The notes beneath the pieces are model-generated. The model was not told where the DNA came from and made no database searches. It saw only the letters and a list, made by a program, of their open reading frames with translations. A stretch of 64,000 nucleotides of DNA from Arabidopsis thaliana (taxonomy: Eukaryota; Streptophyta; Magnoliopsida; Brassicales; Brassicaceae). A program made the position numbers and the translations under genes. The stretch spans positions 9,239,001 to 9,303,000 of the forward strand of contig NC_003075.7 in NCBI RefSeq assembly GCF_000001735.4, in the 5' to 3' direction. Of the stretch, positions 23,019-35,790 are shown one piece after another (position 1 is the stretch's first letter; every line of letters starts with the position of its first letter).

Positions 23019-23576
23019 TCAATAACTGTATTGATAAGCGAATTCGTTGACACCAATCATGGCAGAAACAACTTGAGAGACGATATAGAAGCTACCACCT
23101 AAGATGAGTAGAATGAGAATGGCGGAGATTGGGTTCTTGAGGAGCTCAAAGATGGGCTCAAAGACAGCAGAGAGAGCTCCAGTGCTAACCGTGAGAGCGT
23201 AAAGACCGTACCTTCTAACGTTGTCCCAAAACTCTTCCATTAAAGGACCTTCTGGTCCAAGCGCCATAGCTTTCTCTGCATCCATTCCCAATACCAAAAC
23301 CATCATCAACCCTACAGAGACTCCACCAACCACAGCATATCTCCAGTGCCGTTCCAAACCCAGAGGAGGAGGTTGTGCTCTTTCAAGCTTGCTGTTTCTG
23401 CTACTTTTCGTAGTCAATCTTCTTCTGGCTGAGCCACACCGAACAAGACATGATGTTCTGTTCCTTATGCTTGAGCTTGGAAAAGCTAGAGCTGCTGCTA
23501 TTGATCTGCTACTGGTAAAATGGAGGTGTGGTTGCAGACAAGATAGTCTCATTTTGGGGAGAGACATCATCGTCAT
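23019..23576 (-). CDS. Nuclear-encoded plastid protein with a Ycf33/DUF751-like domain
   Basis: A 185-residue protein in one exon. The N-terminal 70 residues are rich in Ser, Arg and hydroxylated residues with almost no acids, as in a chloroplast transit peptide. A hydrophobic segment (VVGGVSVGLMMVLVLGM, about residues 82-98) and an AMAL-like stretch may mark thylakoid targeting. The C-terminal 70 residues, EFWDNVRRYGLYALTVSTG through the last membrane helix (ISAILILLILGGSFYIVSQ), resemble Ycf33 (DUF751), a small membrane protein encoded in cyanobacteria and algal plastids. If right, this is a plastid gene moved to the nucleus. The role of Ycf33 is poorly known. The end is 228 bases from the ADA2b stop, both on the minus strand. 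Confidence 0.8.
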   Translation of the reverse strand: MTMMSLPKMRLSCLQPHLHFTSSRSIAAALAFPSSSIRNRTSCLVRCGSARRRLTTKSSRNSKLERAQPPPLGLERHWRYAVVGGVSVGLMMVLVLGMDAEKAMALGPEGPLMEEFWDNVRRYGLYALTVSTGALSAVFEPIFELLKNPISAILILLILGGSFYIVSQVVSAMIGVNEFAYQYSY

Positions 23577-23804
23577 CTCACTTCTTCCTTTCCTTGTAGG
23601 AGTCAGATTCTTTCTTATATACTAAAACATTTGGTTTAGATTGTGTGGCTCTGATTCACCTTATCTCTTTTCACAATCTGTGGATAACTTAATCGTTTTT
23701 CTATTACAAACTAATTTTGACAAGGTGTAATAAACAAGGGAATGTCAACAAATAACTCATTAGAGCTCACACATATATATATATGATACAACACTACACA
23801 AGCC

Positions 23805-26775
23805 TTAAAGTTGAGCAATACCCTTCTTCACAAGCATATCATAAACTCGATCCACTTTGGTTGGATCAATCTTGAAAAGGCTATATGCATCCGACTTCTT
23901 CGTTACATTCCCTTTGAATATCTCATGTGACATCACTTGTTGCATCTGTAGATAAACCGGTGGAACCAACTTGACCTCGCTGCAGAGACGCTTCTCCTGC
24001 AAAACAAAGAGCTTTCTTCTTTCAGTTACAACGACAGAAAACTCATCTCACACTGTTCAGTATCTCAGTTCTCAGACACTTACGGATTCAGACAGCAGTT
24101 GCGACTCCGTGAACCCAATCAAGTCCAAATCATTCACATAGCTTGAAGAAGCTTGCACAGGTGGTCTAGAGCCCATCTCCCCTGCAATTTGACCAAATTG
24201 ACCGCTCTCTTTCCCTCTGTTCATCCCTTCTTCGTTTTCTCTCTTCCTCTTCCTTCCCAGATACCTCTCTGCTTCAGCCGTTGAACGACACCCTGCCACT
24301 TGAGCTTCCTGCTCCACCAATCCAACACAGTGAGCCACATCCAATCCAAGAAACCAAACGCACAGTTTGAGGGTAGCAATGTCCTTACCTTGAGATCTTT
24401 GAGCCGTTTCACCATGCGGTACTCGCTTACAACATTACGGAGTAGCTCGTCGTGCTCCTCTTTTGAATGAAAACGCATAAAAACGTCCAAACGTCGGCAT
24501 TGTACTTTCTCCTCCTGAGACAGGTCCTTCTCAAAGGGATTTGGGTACAACAGGTTTCTTTCTATTATGAATTCTTTTCTACGTTTCCTCTCATCAAGCC
24601 TACAAACATCATACTCACCTGCGTCAGAATGGACAGCAAAAAGAAGAGACTTTGTTCCCCTTTTGATCTTAAATGTTGTACCTTTTTGAATAGATACGCA
24701 ACACACGCAGCTTCAGTTCATGTTCTTCAGGAGTATCGTTCTCTTTGAACTCCATCTCCGCCAAGAGTTGCTCAGCATCATTGTCATATTCAGGGTCAAA
24801 CTCTTCTCTTTTCTGGTTGTAATTACTCAGCTCAACCAAAGAGTTGTTTACCGAGGTGGAAACAGGTTTCTTCCCTCCAAAACTTCTGTCTACAAAAGAC
24901 TCTAACCACAAAGAATGTCAAAACATAGAAAAAGGGAGAAAATATCTACCAGTATAAATACAATGACAAATATTGGGCCTTTTTGGATTTTAAAATTATG
25001 CTCAGTCAGCTTCTTACTTTACAAGTAGATGATTCCATTTACGCGATGGTTAACTAGATTATAACTACTGGTGTAAGCTAGAGCAAGTAAATAACAAAAC
25101 GATAAGCACACCTATATACGAACCAGATATAGCATACAAAGCAAGAACTCACCTTTTTGTGTGTCTTCAACTCTGCAAGAAAATTGAACAAAAGATGAGA
25201 AAATTATAGGGTTATCACTGTACAGTACATGAGAAGAACGAGAAACATACTTGACTTTAGGAGGAGAGAACGGGTACTCTTCTTTCATGTTCTGCTCTGC
25301 TGCCAAAGAAGAAACCACTTCAAAATCAGAATTAAAATAGCAACACGTACAACGCAGAATCAAAACCATCAAGCAAAGAAGCGCATACCTTTCTTGTCAT
25401 CAATGCGTCCTTTAGCCATGGCTTGAAGTTCTTTTCTGTTCTTCCCTGCTACATGTGACATATCCTGGGAAAATAAACGTTTCTCCTGAATTAGTTAATA
25501 CCTTGCAAAAGGCTGGCACTACTGAGGTAGATAGGTATCTTATCAGATCGATGTAGCATACCGGAAGTGGGAAAAATGGTGAGTTCAAATAGATGTTTCT
25601 GTAGTGCTCAAGACACTGTTCTTTACTCTTCGTTCCCACGTGCTCCGCAACCTCTGCCCAGTTTCCCAAGCCATAAATTTCAAGTCCCTGAATAAAGACA
25701 TTAAAAGAAATTACTTTTCACTGAAAGAATCAGACATTATAGACTTCATATCAGTACGATAAAAGAAGTAGTGGTACCTCCAGGAGAAGCATTTCATCAT
25801 CCGCACTCCAGTCAGGACAAATAAGCGGGAAAGTTAGATTTCCCTAACAAAGCAAATGAAACATATATTAAGCTTTGGTAGAATTCAACCAAAAGATATT
25901 TTCGCTAAGTATAATGAATCAAACTCTTTCCAAACTAAAAGGTAAGAAAAGTAAATGAAAACTAACCATAACTCGGTATGGGTGATCACATTTGTGAGGA
26001 GTGATCTCTGCTCCAACAGACATACATTCTATACAGAGATCAAAATCTGGACAGACAGCACACTTTATCCTAATTTTTCCAGTAATGTCTTTCTGGCAAT
26101 AATCGCAGTTATACTTCCCTCCTCCCTCAGCACCTGGTACTGTCTCCACAAATAAAAAATGTTGAGTAAAAGAAGAATCTTGACAGGAGAAACAAAAAAA
26201 AAAAACCTTGATAAGTATTTTTTTACCCAAAGAAGTAGACTCAAAGTTCTCCACATTAGCCGCATTTTTCTTTTTCCTCGTTCTGCAACAAACGCATAAC
26301 ACGATTCTTTCATGTCAGCTTCAACAGTGAAAAAACAATTACACAGATGAAAACAGAGAAGAGACTACATAGCTACTGAAAGTTTTCAAAAGCAACAAAC
26401 TTTAAGCGATGCTCATTGTCCCAACTGAAAAATCAATGATTGTTGCACAAAGCAGATGCAAAGAAACTTCAAAATCAATCAATTTCAGCAGAAATTGGCA
26501 CAATTACATAGATGAAGATAGAGGAGACTATAGCTACTGAAAGTTATCAAAAGCCACAAATTTGAAGCCATGCTCATTGTCCCAACTAGAGATCAATGAC
26601 AATTGCACAACACAGACTCAAAGAAACTTGAAATTCAAATCAATTTCAGCACAAATTGGCAATTACAAAAGAGAAATCCACAAAAACCCCAAATCGGAAA
26701 TTAGAGTAGTGAATTAGGAACAAACCTCTGAGTAGGGTCTTCGAAATTTTGGAAGTTCCCTCGAGAGCGACCCAT
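23805..26775 (-). CDS. ADA2B: Transcriptional adaptor ADA2b of SAGA-type histone acetyltransferase
   Basis: Adaptor of the GCN5 histone acetyltransferase (PROPORZ1 in Arabidopsis), linking hormone and cold signals to histone acetylation. It is multi-exon. Exon 1 is 26726-26775 ([16 protein letters not shown]), exon 2 starts at 26282. Domains in order: a ZZ zinc finger with [20 protein letters not shown] and [14 protein letters not shown] (about residues 45-95); a SANT/Myb domain with [19 protein letters not shown] and [20 protein letters not shown]; the ADA box region with [20 protein letters not shown]; and a C-terminal SWIRM domain ending [20 protein letters not shown] and GIAQL with the stop at 23805. 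The predicted length is about 486 residues, as for the family. Intron 1 holds a tandem duplication (26335-26660). Confidence 0.95.
26335..26660. repeat. Tandem duplication inside ADA2b intron 1, two units of about 163 bases
   Basis: Units 26335-26499 and 26500-26660 align end to end. Shared stretches include tagctactgaaagtt, atgctcattgtcccaact, tcaaagaaactt or gcaaagaaacttc, and caatttcagca followed by aattggc. The start of a third unit (aattac) follows at 26661. It lies wholly in intron 1, so it should not change the protein. Confidence 0.85.
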
Positions 26776-28598
26776 TGATGCCCAAGTAGAAAATTGGATT
26801 ATTGGGTTATGCGAAACCACAGAGAAGAAGAACCCTAGCGTAATGCCAACATGGGAGACTCACCGGAGAAGATGGAATGGGTACTTGGGGGGGTTTCGTG
26901 GAAGAAAGATCTAATCGGAATTCAACAAAACTCGGTCGAAATTTGTGAGGTTTTGGATCTCTACTAATATTATTCAGAAGTTCCGACCGAGAAGATTAAA
27001 ATTAGGGAAGTCGAGGTAAAGGAAATTTCTAAGGCACTGTACTTTTTAGATTTTTTGGGATTAGACGGTCATGCTTATTACTAAAGCATATGACTTAAAC
27101 TAAATTGACTCTTATAACTTCAACTTAAAAAACTATTATTTTTTATGTTAATTGTTGAATGGTGGTTGAGGGAAAAAAAAATGAAGAAAAAAAAGCTAAG
27201 ATAGACCATTTTTATTGGTAATTTTTTATTATTAAAATAATAAAAATAATAAAAGGAAAAGAAAGAGAGTGTAGAATGTTTCTCGTTAAACTATGAAATA
27301 CTTTATACAAACCATCATAATATTTTTCTCTTTTCAATTGGTTCGCTAAAATAAAAATTTAATCATATATAAAATTATAATAAAATACTAATATTCTTTT
27401 TGTTTGAAAAACTGTTTGGGTTTCTTCTTGATGGAGATGTCTTTAATATTTGGTTGGGTTATGGTTATTCGTTTTTAGGTATTTTGTTCATGGACATTTT
27501 CAGTAAATGAATTAGCAAGTAAATAAACTTGTATAGGAATAAATGGTTAGTGTTGTCACACACTATCGGAACAACATTATGATGTATTTTAAAATCTTAT
27601 TGATGCTAATTTGAAAAATTGATTTGGAAGAAGGTTAAGCAAGGAAACAACCATATAAGATAGTTTGATGCTAATTTAAAGTTTCTTATTTTGGTCGAAA
27701 ATCGAATTATTAGAAATGTTTGAACCTTTTTTATTAGACATCTAGTGATAAATTTTATAAGACTCATGTCAATCGAATAAAAATATCGAATTGTTGTTTT
27801 GCTGAACGAATAAGTTTGTCTATATTAGACGCGATTAGTTCTTCTAAACCACATTATCCAAAAAAATCGTGATTGACTACATGGTGTAATGATACCTATC
27901 ATACCATCTCAAGAATATGGCATGACTCATCCAATTAACAATTGTATTTGCGCATAATTGTAAGATGTGTAAATTCCTTTTCCGCTTATTAACGGTGATT
28001 TGCGATAAGTTAATTCAGAAGACGAGTTTCGATTCTCCCATCATAATAGGTTGTACTACGAAATAATTTCCCAACATGTACACATAATCTCGACAAAAAT
28101 CCAGTGATATGGGTTTACTTGTAGTTGAATAGATATTACACCACAATGACTTGTGGTTTGGTATGTAAGAAAAGGCAAAAGTATAGTTTGCAGTTAAAAA
28201 ACTGAAGGAAATGATGTCCTTGGTATTAAATTACGATTAAACCCATATTCTCTCTCTCGCATAGTCTCTTCCTCTTTTCTTCTTTCTTCGTCAATTTCAG
28301 AACAAGTCACTACAGATCTGAAGTGAACCAAGCTCAGGTTTTGTCTTCTCTTTGATCATTCCTTTCTCAGCAATATAAATTAGAGTTATATCCTTTATAA
28401 AGGATTTTGCTTTTTCACCAACAAACCCTAAATTCGGTGTCTCAGCAAGAATCACGTGATTCTCGTTCCTCTTCCTCACGAAACCCATCATCTTCTATCT
28501 CATTTGTAAGCAGCGATCTCAATCCAAATACCTTTAATTTTATTTGATTCCATACCCTAATTTTTGTATATTCCATGTCAATGAACGTTTCAGGAGAA
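26776..28598. other. Shared upstream region of divergent ADA2b and bHLH3
   Basis: The region is AT-rich, especially 27120-27400. The part from about 28240 is the CT-rich leader of bHLH3 and holds a G-box palindrome at 28448-28463. No further gene is supported. Confidence 0.5.
28448..28463. promoter_or_regulatory. Perfect 16-base palindrome centred on a G-box, bHLH3 leader
   Basis: The sequence agaatcacgtgattct equals its own reverse complement and has CACGTG at its centre. It lies 135 bases before the bHLH3 start codon. MYC-type bHLH dimers bind CACGTG, so control by the gene's own family is a reasonable inference. No binding data are available here. Confidence 0.6.
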
Positions 28599-30002
28599 AT
28601 GGGTCAAAAGTTTTGGGAGAATCAAGAAGATCGAGCGATGGTTGAATCCACCATAGGCTCTGAAGCTTGCGACTTTTTCATCTCAACAGCTTCAGCTTCC
28701 AACACTGCCTTGTCCAAGCTTGTCTCACCACCAAGTGATTCCAATCTCCAACAAGGGTTACGTCACGTTGTTGAAGGATCTGATTGGGATTATGCTCTTT
28801 TCTGGCTAGCGTCCAACGTTAATAGCTCTGATGGTTGTGTCTTGATCTGGGGAGATGGTCATTGCCGTGTCAAAAAGGGTGCTTCAGGTGAGGATTACTC
28901 TCAGCAAGATGAGATCAAAAGACGTGTGCTTCGCAAGCTTCACTTGTCGTTCGTTGGTTCAGATGAAGATCATCGTTTGGTGAAATCAGGAGCTCTTACT
29001 GATCTCGACATGTTTTATCTGGCTTCTTTGTACTTTTCCTTTAGGTGTGATACCAATAAGTACGGTCCTGCTGGAACCTATGTGTCTGGGAAGCCTCTTT
29101 GGGCTGCAGATTTGCCTAGCTGCTTGAGTTATTATAGGGTTAGGTCTTTCTTAGCTAGGTCAGCTGGTTTTCAGACTGTGTTGTCTGTACCAGTGAATTC
29201 TGGAGTTGTGGAGCTTGGTTCTTTAAGACATATTCCAGAAGATAAGAGTGTGATTGAGATGGTGAAATCAGTGTTTGGTGGGTCTGACTTTGTTCAGGCT
29301 AAAGAAGCTCCTAAAATCTTTGGTCGACAGCTGAGTCTTGGTGGAGCAAAACCTCGGTCTATGAGTATTAATTTCTCCCCGAAGACCGAGGATGACACGG
29401 GTTTCTCATTGGAATCGTATGAGGTGCAAGCGATCGGAGGCTCTAATCAAGTGTATGGTTATGAGCAAGGGAAAGATGAGACATTGTATCTAACTGACGA
29501 GCAAAAGCCGAGGAAGAGAGGGAGAAAACCAGCAAATGGAAGAGAAGAGGCTCTAAACCATGTGGAAGCGGAACGGCAGAGGAGGGAGAAGCTGAACCAG
29601 AGATTCTACGCTTTGAGAGCGGTGGTGCCTAACATCTCCAAGATGGACAAGGCTTCGCTCCTTGCAGACGCAATCACTTACATCACGGATATGCAGAAGA
29701 AAATCAGGGTGTATGAAACAGAGAAGCAGATAATGAAGAGGAGGGAGAGTAATCAGATAACTCCAGCAGAGGTTGATTATCAACAGAGGCATGATGATGC
29801 AGTTGTAAGGCTAAGCTGTCCGTTGGAAACTCATCCAGTTTCAAAGGTGATACAAACGTTGAGGGAGAATGAAGTTATGCCTCATGATTCCAACGTGGCC
29901 ATCACAGAGGAGGGTGTGGTTCACACATTCACTCTCCGGCCTCAGGGTGGCTGCACCGCTGAGCAGTTGAAGGACAAGCTCCTTGCCTCTCTATCACAGT
30001 AA
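28599..30002 (+). CDS. BHLH3: MYC-like bHLH transcription factor bHLH3 (JAM3)
   Basis: Repressor-type MYC-related factor that opposes MYC2 in jasmonate responses (JAM3) and binds JAZ proteins. It is one exon of 467 residues starting [11 protein letters not shown]; an in-frame ATG 24 bases upstream (28575) is less likely because the known protein begins here. The bHLH-MYC_N region (about residues 45-225) includes [20 protein letters not shown], the JAZ-interaction part, and the [19 protein letters not shown] segment. A basic patch ([16 protein letters not shown]) precedes the bHLH domain at about 315-370 with [20 protein letters not shown]; the H-E-R residues that read the E-box are present. 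An ACT-like C-terminal fold follows ([20 protein letters not shown]). It is divergent from ADA2b. Confidence 0.96.
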   Translation: MGQKFWENQEDRAMVESTIGSEACDFFISTASASNTALSKLVSPPSDSNLQQGLRHVVEGSDWDYALFWLASNVNSSDGCVLIWGDGHCRVKKGASGEDYSQQDEIKRRVLRKLHLSFVGSDEDHRLVKSGALTDLDMFYLASLYFSFRCDTNKYGPAGTYVSGKPLWAADLPSCLSYYRVRSFLARSAGFQTVLSVPVNSGVVELGSLRHIPEDKSVIEMVKSVFGGSDFVQAKEAPKIFGRQLSLGGAKPRSMSINFSPKTEDDTGFSLESYEVQAIGGSNQVYGYEQGKDETLYLTDEQKPRKRGRKPANGREEALNHVEAERQRREKLNQRFYALRAVVPNISKMDKASLLADAITYITDMQKKIRVYETEKQIMKRRESNQITPAEVDYQQRHDDAVVRLSCPLETHPVSKVIQTLRENEVMPHDSNVAITEEGVVHTFTLRPQGGCTAEQLKDKLLASLSQ

Positions 30003-30262
30003 CTATCACAGCAGTAACTGCTATGTAATAAGTGTAACCGTGTTGGAGGTTGTATCAATGTACTATTGCAAGCCAACCAAAAAAAACTCCAGCTTAGTAG
30101 GATCGTGTAATTTTCCTTATATGTAATGTTGAGATTTGTCTTTTACATATAAAGATTTGAGCAGAAAGCTTCACACTTATCTCCTATCTAAATACACAAT
30201 ATAGAACCGTTTTTGTTGCCTTGTCAGTCAAAAAATTTGAACACTTCCAGTTTGTCTACGGT

Positions 30263-32510
30263 CTACCAGTTGTTGAGCTGCGACGTAACACTTTTCACGA
30301 CCGGATGGTACTGAGTATGCAAGTACTTCTTCGCCTCGTTGGAACCAGGCTCTTTAAGCCACTCCTCGAATAATCTCTTCGCCGTTGGATTCTGGTATGG
30401 ATCTGTATTCAAAGTCTGGATCCAAAAGGGCAGGTTATTTATTACTAGCTTAGTTAAAAGTGATTTATGAGACTCAAGGATAACTTACAGTATCATTCAT
30501 ATAAGTAGCTTCCAGTGAGTGGATCAGTTCTTTCTGGGACTGTCCTGTCTTTGGCTTGATCTGCCCACCACCATTTAGGCAACCTGTTGAGAGCGAGCAT
30601 TTTGGGGAACGGTTAATAAGTCAACATATAAGACACGTTTTTCAACTAGGGTTTGCAGAAGATGAACCTGCAGGGCACGCCATAATCTCTACATACTGAT
30701 AATCGCATTTGCGCGTTTTCACTCTCCGAACAATATTCTGGAGGTTCTGGAAACCGTAACACAGCGCAAATTTTAACACTGTTTTACCTTCCAACTTCAA
30801 GAAAAAGATGACGAACATGAGACAAATCCGAGGGGGATTAATGAGAGAAAATTTCAAAACTGTTCATAGTCTGGCTAAGAACTTACTTGAAGAGTCACTT
30901 CACGGAAATCAGAATTTCTGAGAGTTTTAAACTCCAGAGGACCTTCAATAGTTTGTCCAAATAGTGCTTTTGCCGCATGTCTGAATATTGTTTCTGCATA
31001 ACCACCAGAACTCCCAGCTACACCATAAAGATCTCCTTCCTCAGTAACATTCGTCAGCCTGTTTTTTGCATGAAAATGGAAATGTTTACTTCGTATGTAT
31101 TCATCACCCACTAGCAGAGAAGAGGAAATAATAATGCTTCTTACACTCTGTCAAGTGGAGATTCCTCCAAATCTTTAAAGTCAACTCCTTTCAACTGCAC
31201 GACACATATAGAAATCCAAAATCAAATTCACATTTTCTGCGGTATGGAAGCAGAATTACAATGAAAATAGGGTTTAATCTCTATCACAGTATCACCTTTA
31301 TTAAATCCATGATTTCACCCGTTGTTAGCACGGAATCAACTTCTGTCAGCTTAAGGTCTCCATTATCTTGTGTTCCATCATCAAAGACAAAATCATCTCT
31401 TGCTGCCTCGAGTTTCTTATCATAACAGGGCATCACAGTCACATGGTACACCTCATGCAGCCTAGTTCCATGAAATGCTCACGTTGAATCCAAAATTTCA
31501 GAAAGGTAACCAAAGATTCAAGTGTACCACCGTACCTGAGTCCTAATGCTTGACACAGATGGTGTTTGATCGCAGCTCCAATAGCTTGCTGAGGACTCTT
31601 AACAGAAGACACATACGGCAGAACATATGAGCCAAGCTGCTTTTCAGCATAACAAATCCAACCTTGATTCACCAAAATTTCCGCACGTTACTCTCACATA
31701 GTGACACATAGCATTACGTCAAACTAGTAAAGTTGCTTACCAGGACAGGCAGAGGAAAGCACAGGGAGAGGGGATTGAGAATTTTCACCATCATCAGAAT
31801 TAGCTTGCTTATAACGGCTCACAAACTCATTACAAGATTCAATAAGTACCAAATCTCTACTGCAGCTAGTATCAAACACAGCTTTAACTCCCAGAGACTT
31901 CAAAAACGTAGTAAGCTTCTTGAAAACCTGAAGAGGAGAGATGTCATAGTGAACCGCAAGGGAAGCTCTCGACTGTGGAGAAACGGACACAACCACGTCC
32001 TTGCCTTTGCTAAGAGCAGAGAGAAACTCGTCTAAGCTTTGCTTCTCAAGCATAACTGTCTCAGCTGATGTGATGCATCCACTGTATAATCGTATACATA
32101 AACCATTACACTCTAAACTCTAAAACTGACTCAGACAAAGTAAATGAGAGGACAAACCTGCAAGCCAAGCAATCCTTGAGAGAAATTTTAACCGGTTCAA
32201 GCTGCTGTTTTGGGGCAATCACAACCTTCAAATTCAAATTAGCACAGAGAAGGACACGTTTAGCTAGTGAAGATATATATAGGATTCATAACAAAAGACT
32301 AGGATATGCTATTCCCTAAAACACAAAAAGAGACTAACTTGAAGAAAGAATGAAATTCAATGGCAAAGCATGGAAATTTCGGACCTGGGGTCGATCAGAC
32401 TTCTTGACGATGGGTTTTGAGTCCTTAAGAGATATGACACAAGCTTGAGACGGAGCAATGAAATCGTTGAGATCTCCGAGCCTCAAAGTCGGTGAAAACT
32501 TCTCTGACAT
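30263..32510 (-). CDS. NAR1: NAR1/GOLLUM, iron-only-hydrogenase-like protein of cytosolic Fe-S assembly
   Basis: Cytosolic Fe-S cluster assembly protein related to [FeFe]-hydrogenases (NAR1/NARFL family; GOLLUM in plants, where loss affects growth and oxygen response). Start [20 protein letters not shown] at 32510, stop at 30263-30265 after SQLNNW. It is multi-exon. The N-terminal Fe-S site is [19 protein letters not shown] with three clustered Cys. Later parts include [97 protein letters not shown] and [18 protein letters not shown], which carry the conserved cysteines of the H-cluster-like site. The predicted length is about 475 residues. It lies convergent to bHLH3 with a 260-base gap. Not all splice sites were resolved. 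Confidence 0.94.
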
Positions 32511-33041
32511 ATCGCTTTCTATTCAAAACTTAAAAATCTAATCTTTAGAGACGAAGAAACTAGTATAACCAAAACAAAGGAGCAAAGATTAAGGATTGGT
32601 GTCGGAGAAGCTGAGGGTATCGGAAAACTAGAACGGCGTCGAAAGGTGCTTTCTTCCTCTATTGGTTCTAAAATTGCAAACTGGGGTCTCAAATTACCTA
32701 AAAGGGGTTGAAAAAGTCAAAAATGTAAATTGCATAGCGGGCCTAGTAATAATCTTATTGTGTAAGGGCCTAAATGCAAATAGAGAAGCAATAGAGGTCG
32801 GTGACACAATGAGGGTGATGCTTTGCTCAACAATAAGTCAATAACCTTGGTCTCGTTTTTTATCACAGCATATGGCACATTGACACAGAACATCAATAGT
32901 CTAGTTTTACATATTGTTTGTCACATATAACATCATCAAGAAGAAGAAGAAGAAGAACCAACAAGAGCCTACACTTTTGTTACTATATGTTTTTTTAACA
33001 ACAACATTTTCAACACTACTAAAGACAAAGCCGCATTCACT
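32511..33041. other. Intergenic, NAR1 leader and 3' end of the CASP-like gene
   Basis: The first 130 bases are the probable NAR1 leader. A gaagaa triplet run (32941-32957) lies in the probable 3' region of the next gene. Nothing else is seen. Confidence 0.45.
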
Positions 33042-33970
33042 TCACCACGGCGTGGTTCTGCGGTCTTTGGTGGCACCGTACAAGCGGAAGAGACTAAAAG
33101 CAGAAATGCAGGAGACGAAAACCATAGCAATGGAGGCTAACAAGGCGCTAGAGACTCCTATAGCCATTTGGTTGCAGAACTTTCCATACATAGTACACAC
33201 TCTCATCCATTGCAAATCTTCCTCTCCTTCCCTAGCAATCACACCAGACTCTGCTGTTGCTGCAATGGCTGCCACATTCAAGTACGCCATCGCCTGCTCA
33301 TTCAAAATCACAACTACACTCTTAAATGGCCAACGAAACTTCAATTCCAAATGCAAGCAAACAAGCAACATTCCTACCTAAGTTAATTCAATTCTGATAT
33401 CCAACCAAACCCATTTAATGCTTAGAGACTTTTCAACATAGTACCCTACTTTTCTCTAATTTGACCTGAGATCTCAAAATAACAAAGCCAAACCCCAAAA
33501 ATCCCACATCCAATTCACTAATTTTGGCAAACAAAATGTATGTAAAAAGAGAAACACAAACTAAAACTCACCTGATCACCAGAGAAAAAGGCCCAAGCAA
33601 GAGGCTTACTAAACAAAACCTTTCCTTTCATCGTACCCACCACGCAACGAACTGATTGCAACAAAGAATAAACCGCAGCTATCCCATTAGCCACCACCAA
33701 GAACCTGCATCAATCAATCCCAACAATAACAACAAAAAAGTTACAAACTTTGCAATCTATCTCAAGTCAAAGTACTAAATCCGAAATGGGTTTATGATAA
33801 GCTTACACAACCGCCTTCATGTCCGTGTACTTGGCCGTCTTCTTGATAGTGAAGATAAGCTTGACCTCAGTGTCTGTCACAACTAGAATAAGCGCGAGGA
33901 GAGCGAAGACACTGATGGAGCACCGTAAGAGCAGCTCCGTTAACCTCATTCTTCGATCTATTAACTTCAT
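33042..33970 (-). CDS. CASPL2B1: CASP-like membrane protein (CASPL2B type)
   Basis: Four-span membrane protein of the CASP-like family (UPF0497), related to the scaffolds that build the Casparian strip. Exons 33807-33970, 33572-33704 and 33042-33293 splice in frame to 182 residues. Start [20 protein letters not shown]. Hydrophobic segments lie at about residues 14-34 ([20 protein letters not shown]), 50-70 ([20 protein letters not shown]), 95-117 ([20 protein letters not shown]) and 142-168 ([20 protein letters not shown]). The Arg in helix 1 and the Asp in AFFSGDQ match family positions. An upstream in-frame ATG (34009) exists but gives residues that do not look like this family. The C-terminus is DRRTTPW. 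The role of this member is not known to me. Confidence 0.9.
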
Positions 33971-35790
33971 CTTGCTTCTGTATCCTCCAGGACAGATTTC
34001 GGCCCCCAAAATAAACTCACTTGTACTCTTAAAAATCCGATTTTGGACAAGACAAGAAGACAGGTTCCGTAGAGAGACTAAAGAGAAATAGTGTCCACAC
34101 TCGGCTTAAGGCTTTAAATAGAGAGTTCCATGCTTTTACTTCACATCGCTTGGGTCCTTAGGCTTTTATTGAAAAATATCACCAAAATTGAAACTGTGTT
34201 AACGAATAAGTTTGCTACTAGTTTTGTGTAAATTAAGGCTGGACAAATTAGTTTCTAGATTCAACTAGTTACTAAAAGACCAACATATGAAGTGAAGTGT
34301 TATTAGTTATTGTTATCATTTTTACTATTATTACCACCGTCTTCATTTTTCACTTTTTACTATTTGAAGGAAAAAACAATAGATGAATTCACTGAATAGT
34401 TCATAATGAAAATACTTTTTTTTTTTCGTTTCTTAAAAACTTATGGTTTTTTTCGTTTTTAGTCTTTTAGAGGAGAAAATTGGATATTTGAAACTTTTCT
34501 AGGAATTCAACTTTCTCTTAAGTAAAAGTGTAAAACGGATCACATAATTTAGATATCCTACAAATACGGATACTTATTTCTTACATGAAATTTATAGTAA
34601 ACCAATTATATCTTCACAATGATCTCATTTTGTCGTGACTTCTTGTTTTAGAGTAAACTTTTAATATGCTATTGAATTAGGGGTGATAGAGAGACACAGA
34701 AACATAGTCCCTAAATCTGCCAAGTGGTAGAAAAGTTCTTGTAGACGTTACTACGTATATTATTATGAGATGCATTGAATTGAAATGTGCATGGGTTCTG
34801 ATCACAAACCCAAAACACAACATTTTTCTAACATCCCCCCTCCCTTAAAGACGAAAGTGAGATATCACAATGACCTTTAGGATTAATTAAATTACAATGC
34901 TCCATATTTGTCTTTTAATGTTCTAGGAAAATGGAGAGAAGAAGAAGAAGAAGAAGAGAAGATTGTTATCTATCCCGAGGAGATTATTAAATTATTAAGA
35001 TGGGACTTTGGATGCCCACATACACAACTATTTAATGAACCTTCTTCTTATTTATTGCACTTCCCATCTCCCAATTAGCCCCTCTAACCAAACCCTTTTC
35101 TTTGGTTCTGTCTTATTAACTCTTACTAATAGGCTTAACCAAATCCAATCAAGTTCTTTGATTTAGAAAGACAAGTGTAGATGATGTGACACGTGCACGT
35201 TCCTTTCAAACCAAACAAGATACTATGATTTAAATTGTTTTCCTTAATTAAGTAATGTGGTGGTTGGAAGTGGATATTATAATGCCCTCGAATTAATTGC
35301 TAAAAAGATTCTCCCATTAAACTTTAGTGCCTTCACCAAGCTACCCACTTTTAATAATAGTAAGTATTTTTATTTCTCTCTTCCATTTTCGGTGATATAA
35401 TGCTACATCTTAATGAACCACATGCATTGGCATCGTGTTGAATAAGTACACGCGTCTTTAGAATCTGATTTTACAAAGTCGGTGTTACAAGATAAAAATT
35501 GACAACACGTAGAGGAATAGAGACAATGTGTTTGTTATGGTGTATATATACACATTGGGTAAATATTGGGGCTGCTTCTACGGTAACAACCTGCTCAACT
35601 CTCAAAAACGAACTACTTGTTATTGGTAAAATCCAACAAACAACCAGAGAAAAAGAGTCATATAAATATACATTGTTAAGGAAGATTAGGAACAAAAAGA
35701 GAAGCACAATTTCTGCCACAAGTGTCTCCTAAAAGGCTACAACTTTGAACTCAAAAACCATCCAATCTTCACTCTTTTCAGGGATGCGAT
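33971..35790. other. Intergenic, 1.8 kb
   Basis: AT-rich DNA upstream of the CASPL gene and downstream of the GET1 gene. A gaa-triplet run lies at about 34938-34960. Two open frames that overlap on opposite strands near 35471-35732 are not recognisable and are probably chance, although the second lies close to the GET1 3' end. Confidence 0.45.

Noticed and set aside
35471-35732. Overlapping sense and antisense frames of 77-82 codons
   Set aside because: Both lie in the AT-rich spacer next to the GET1 3' end; neither carries a recognisable domain.
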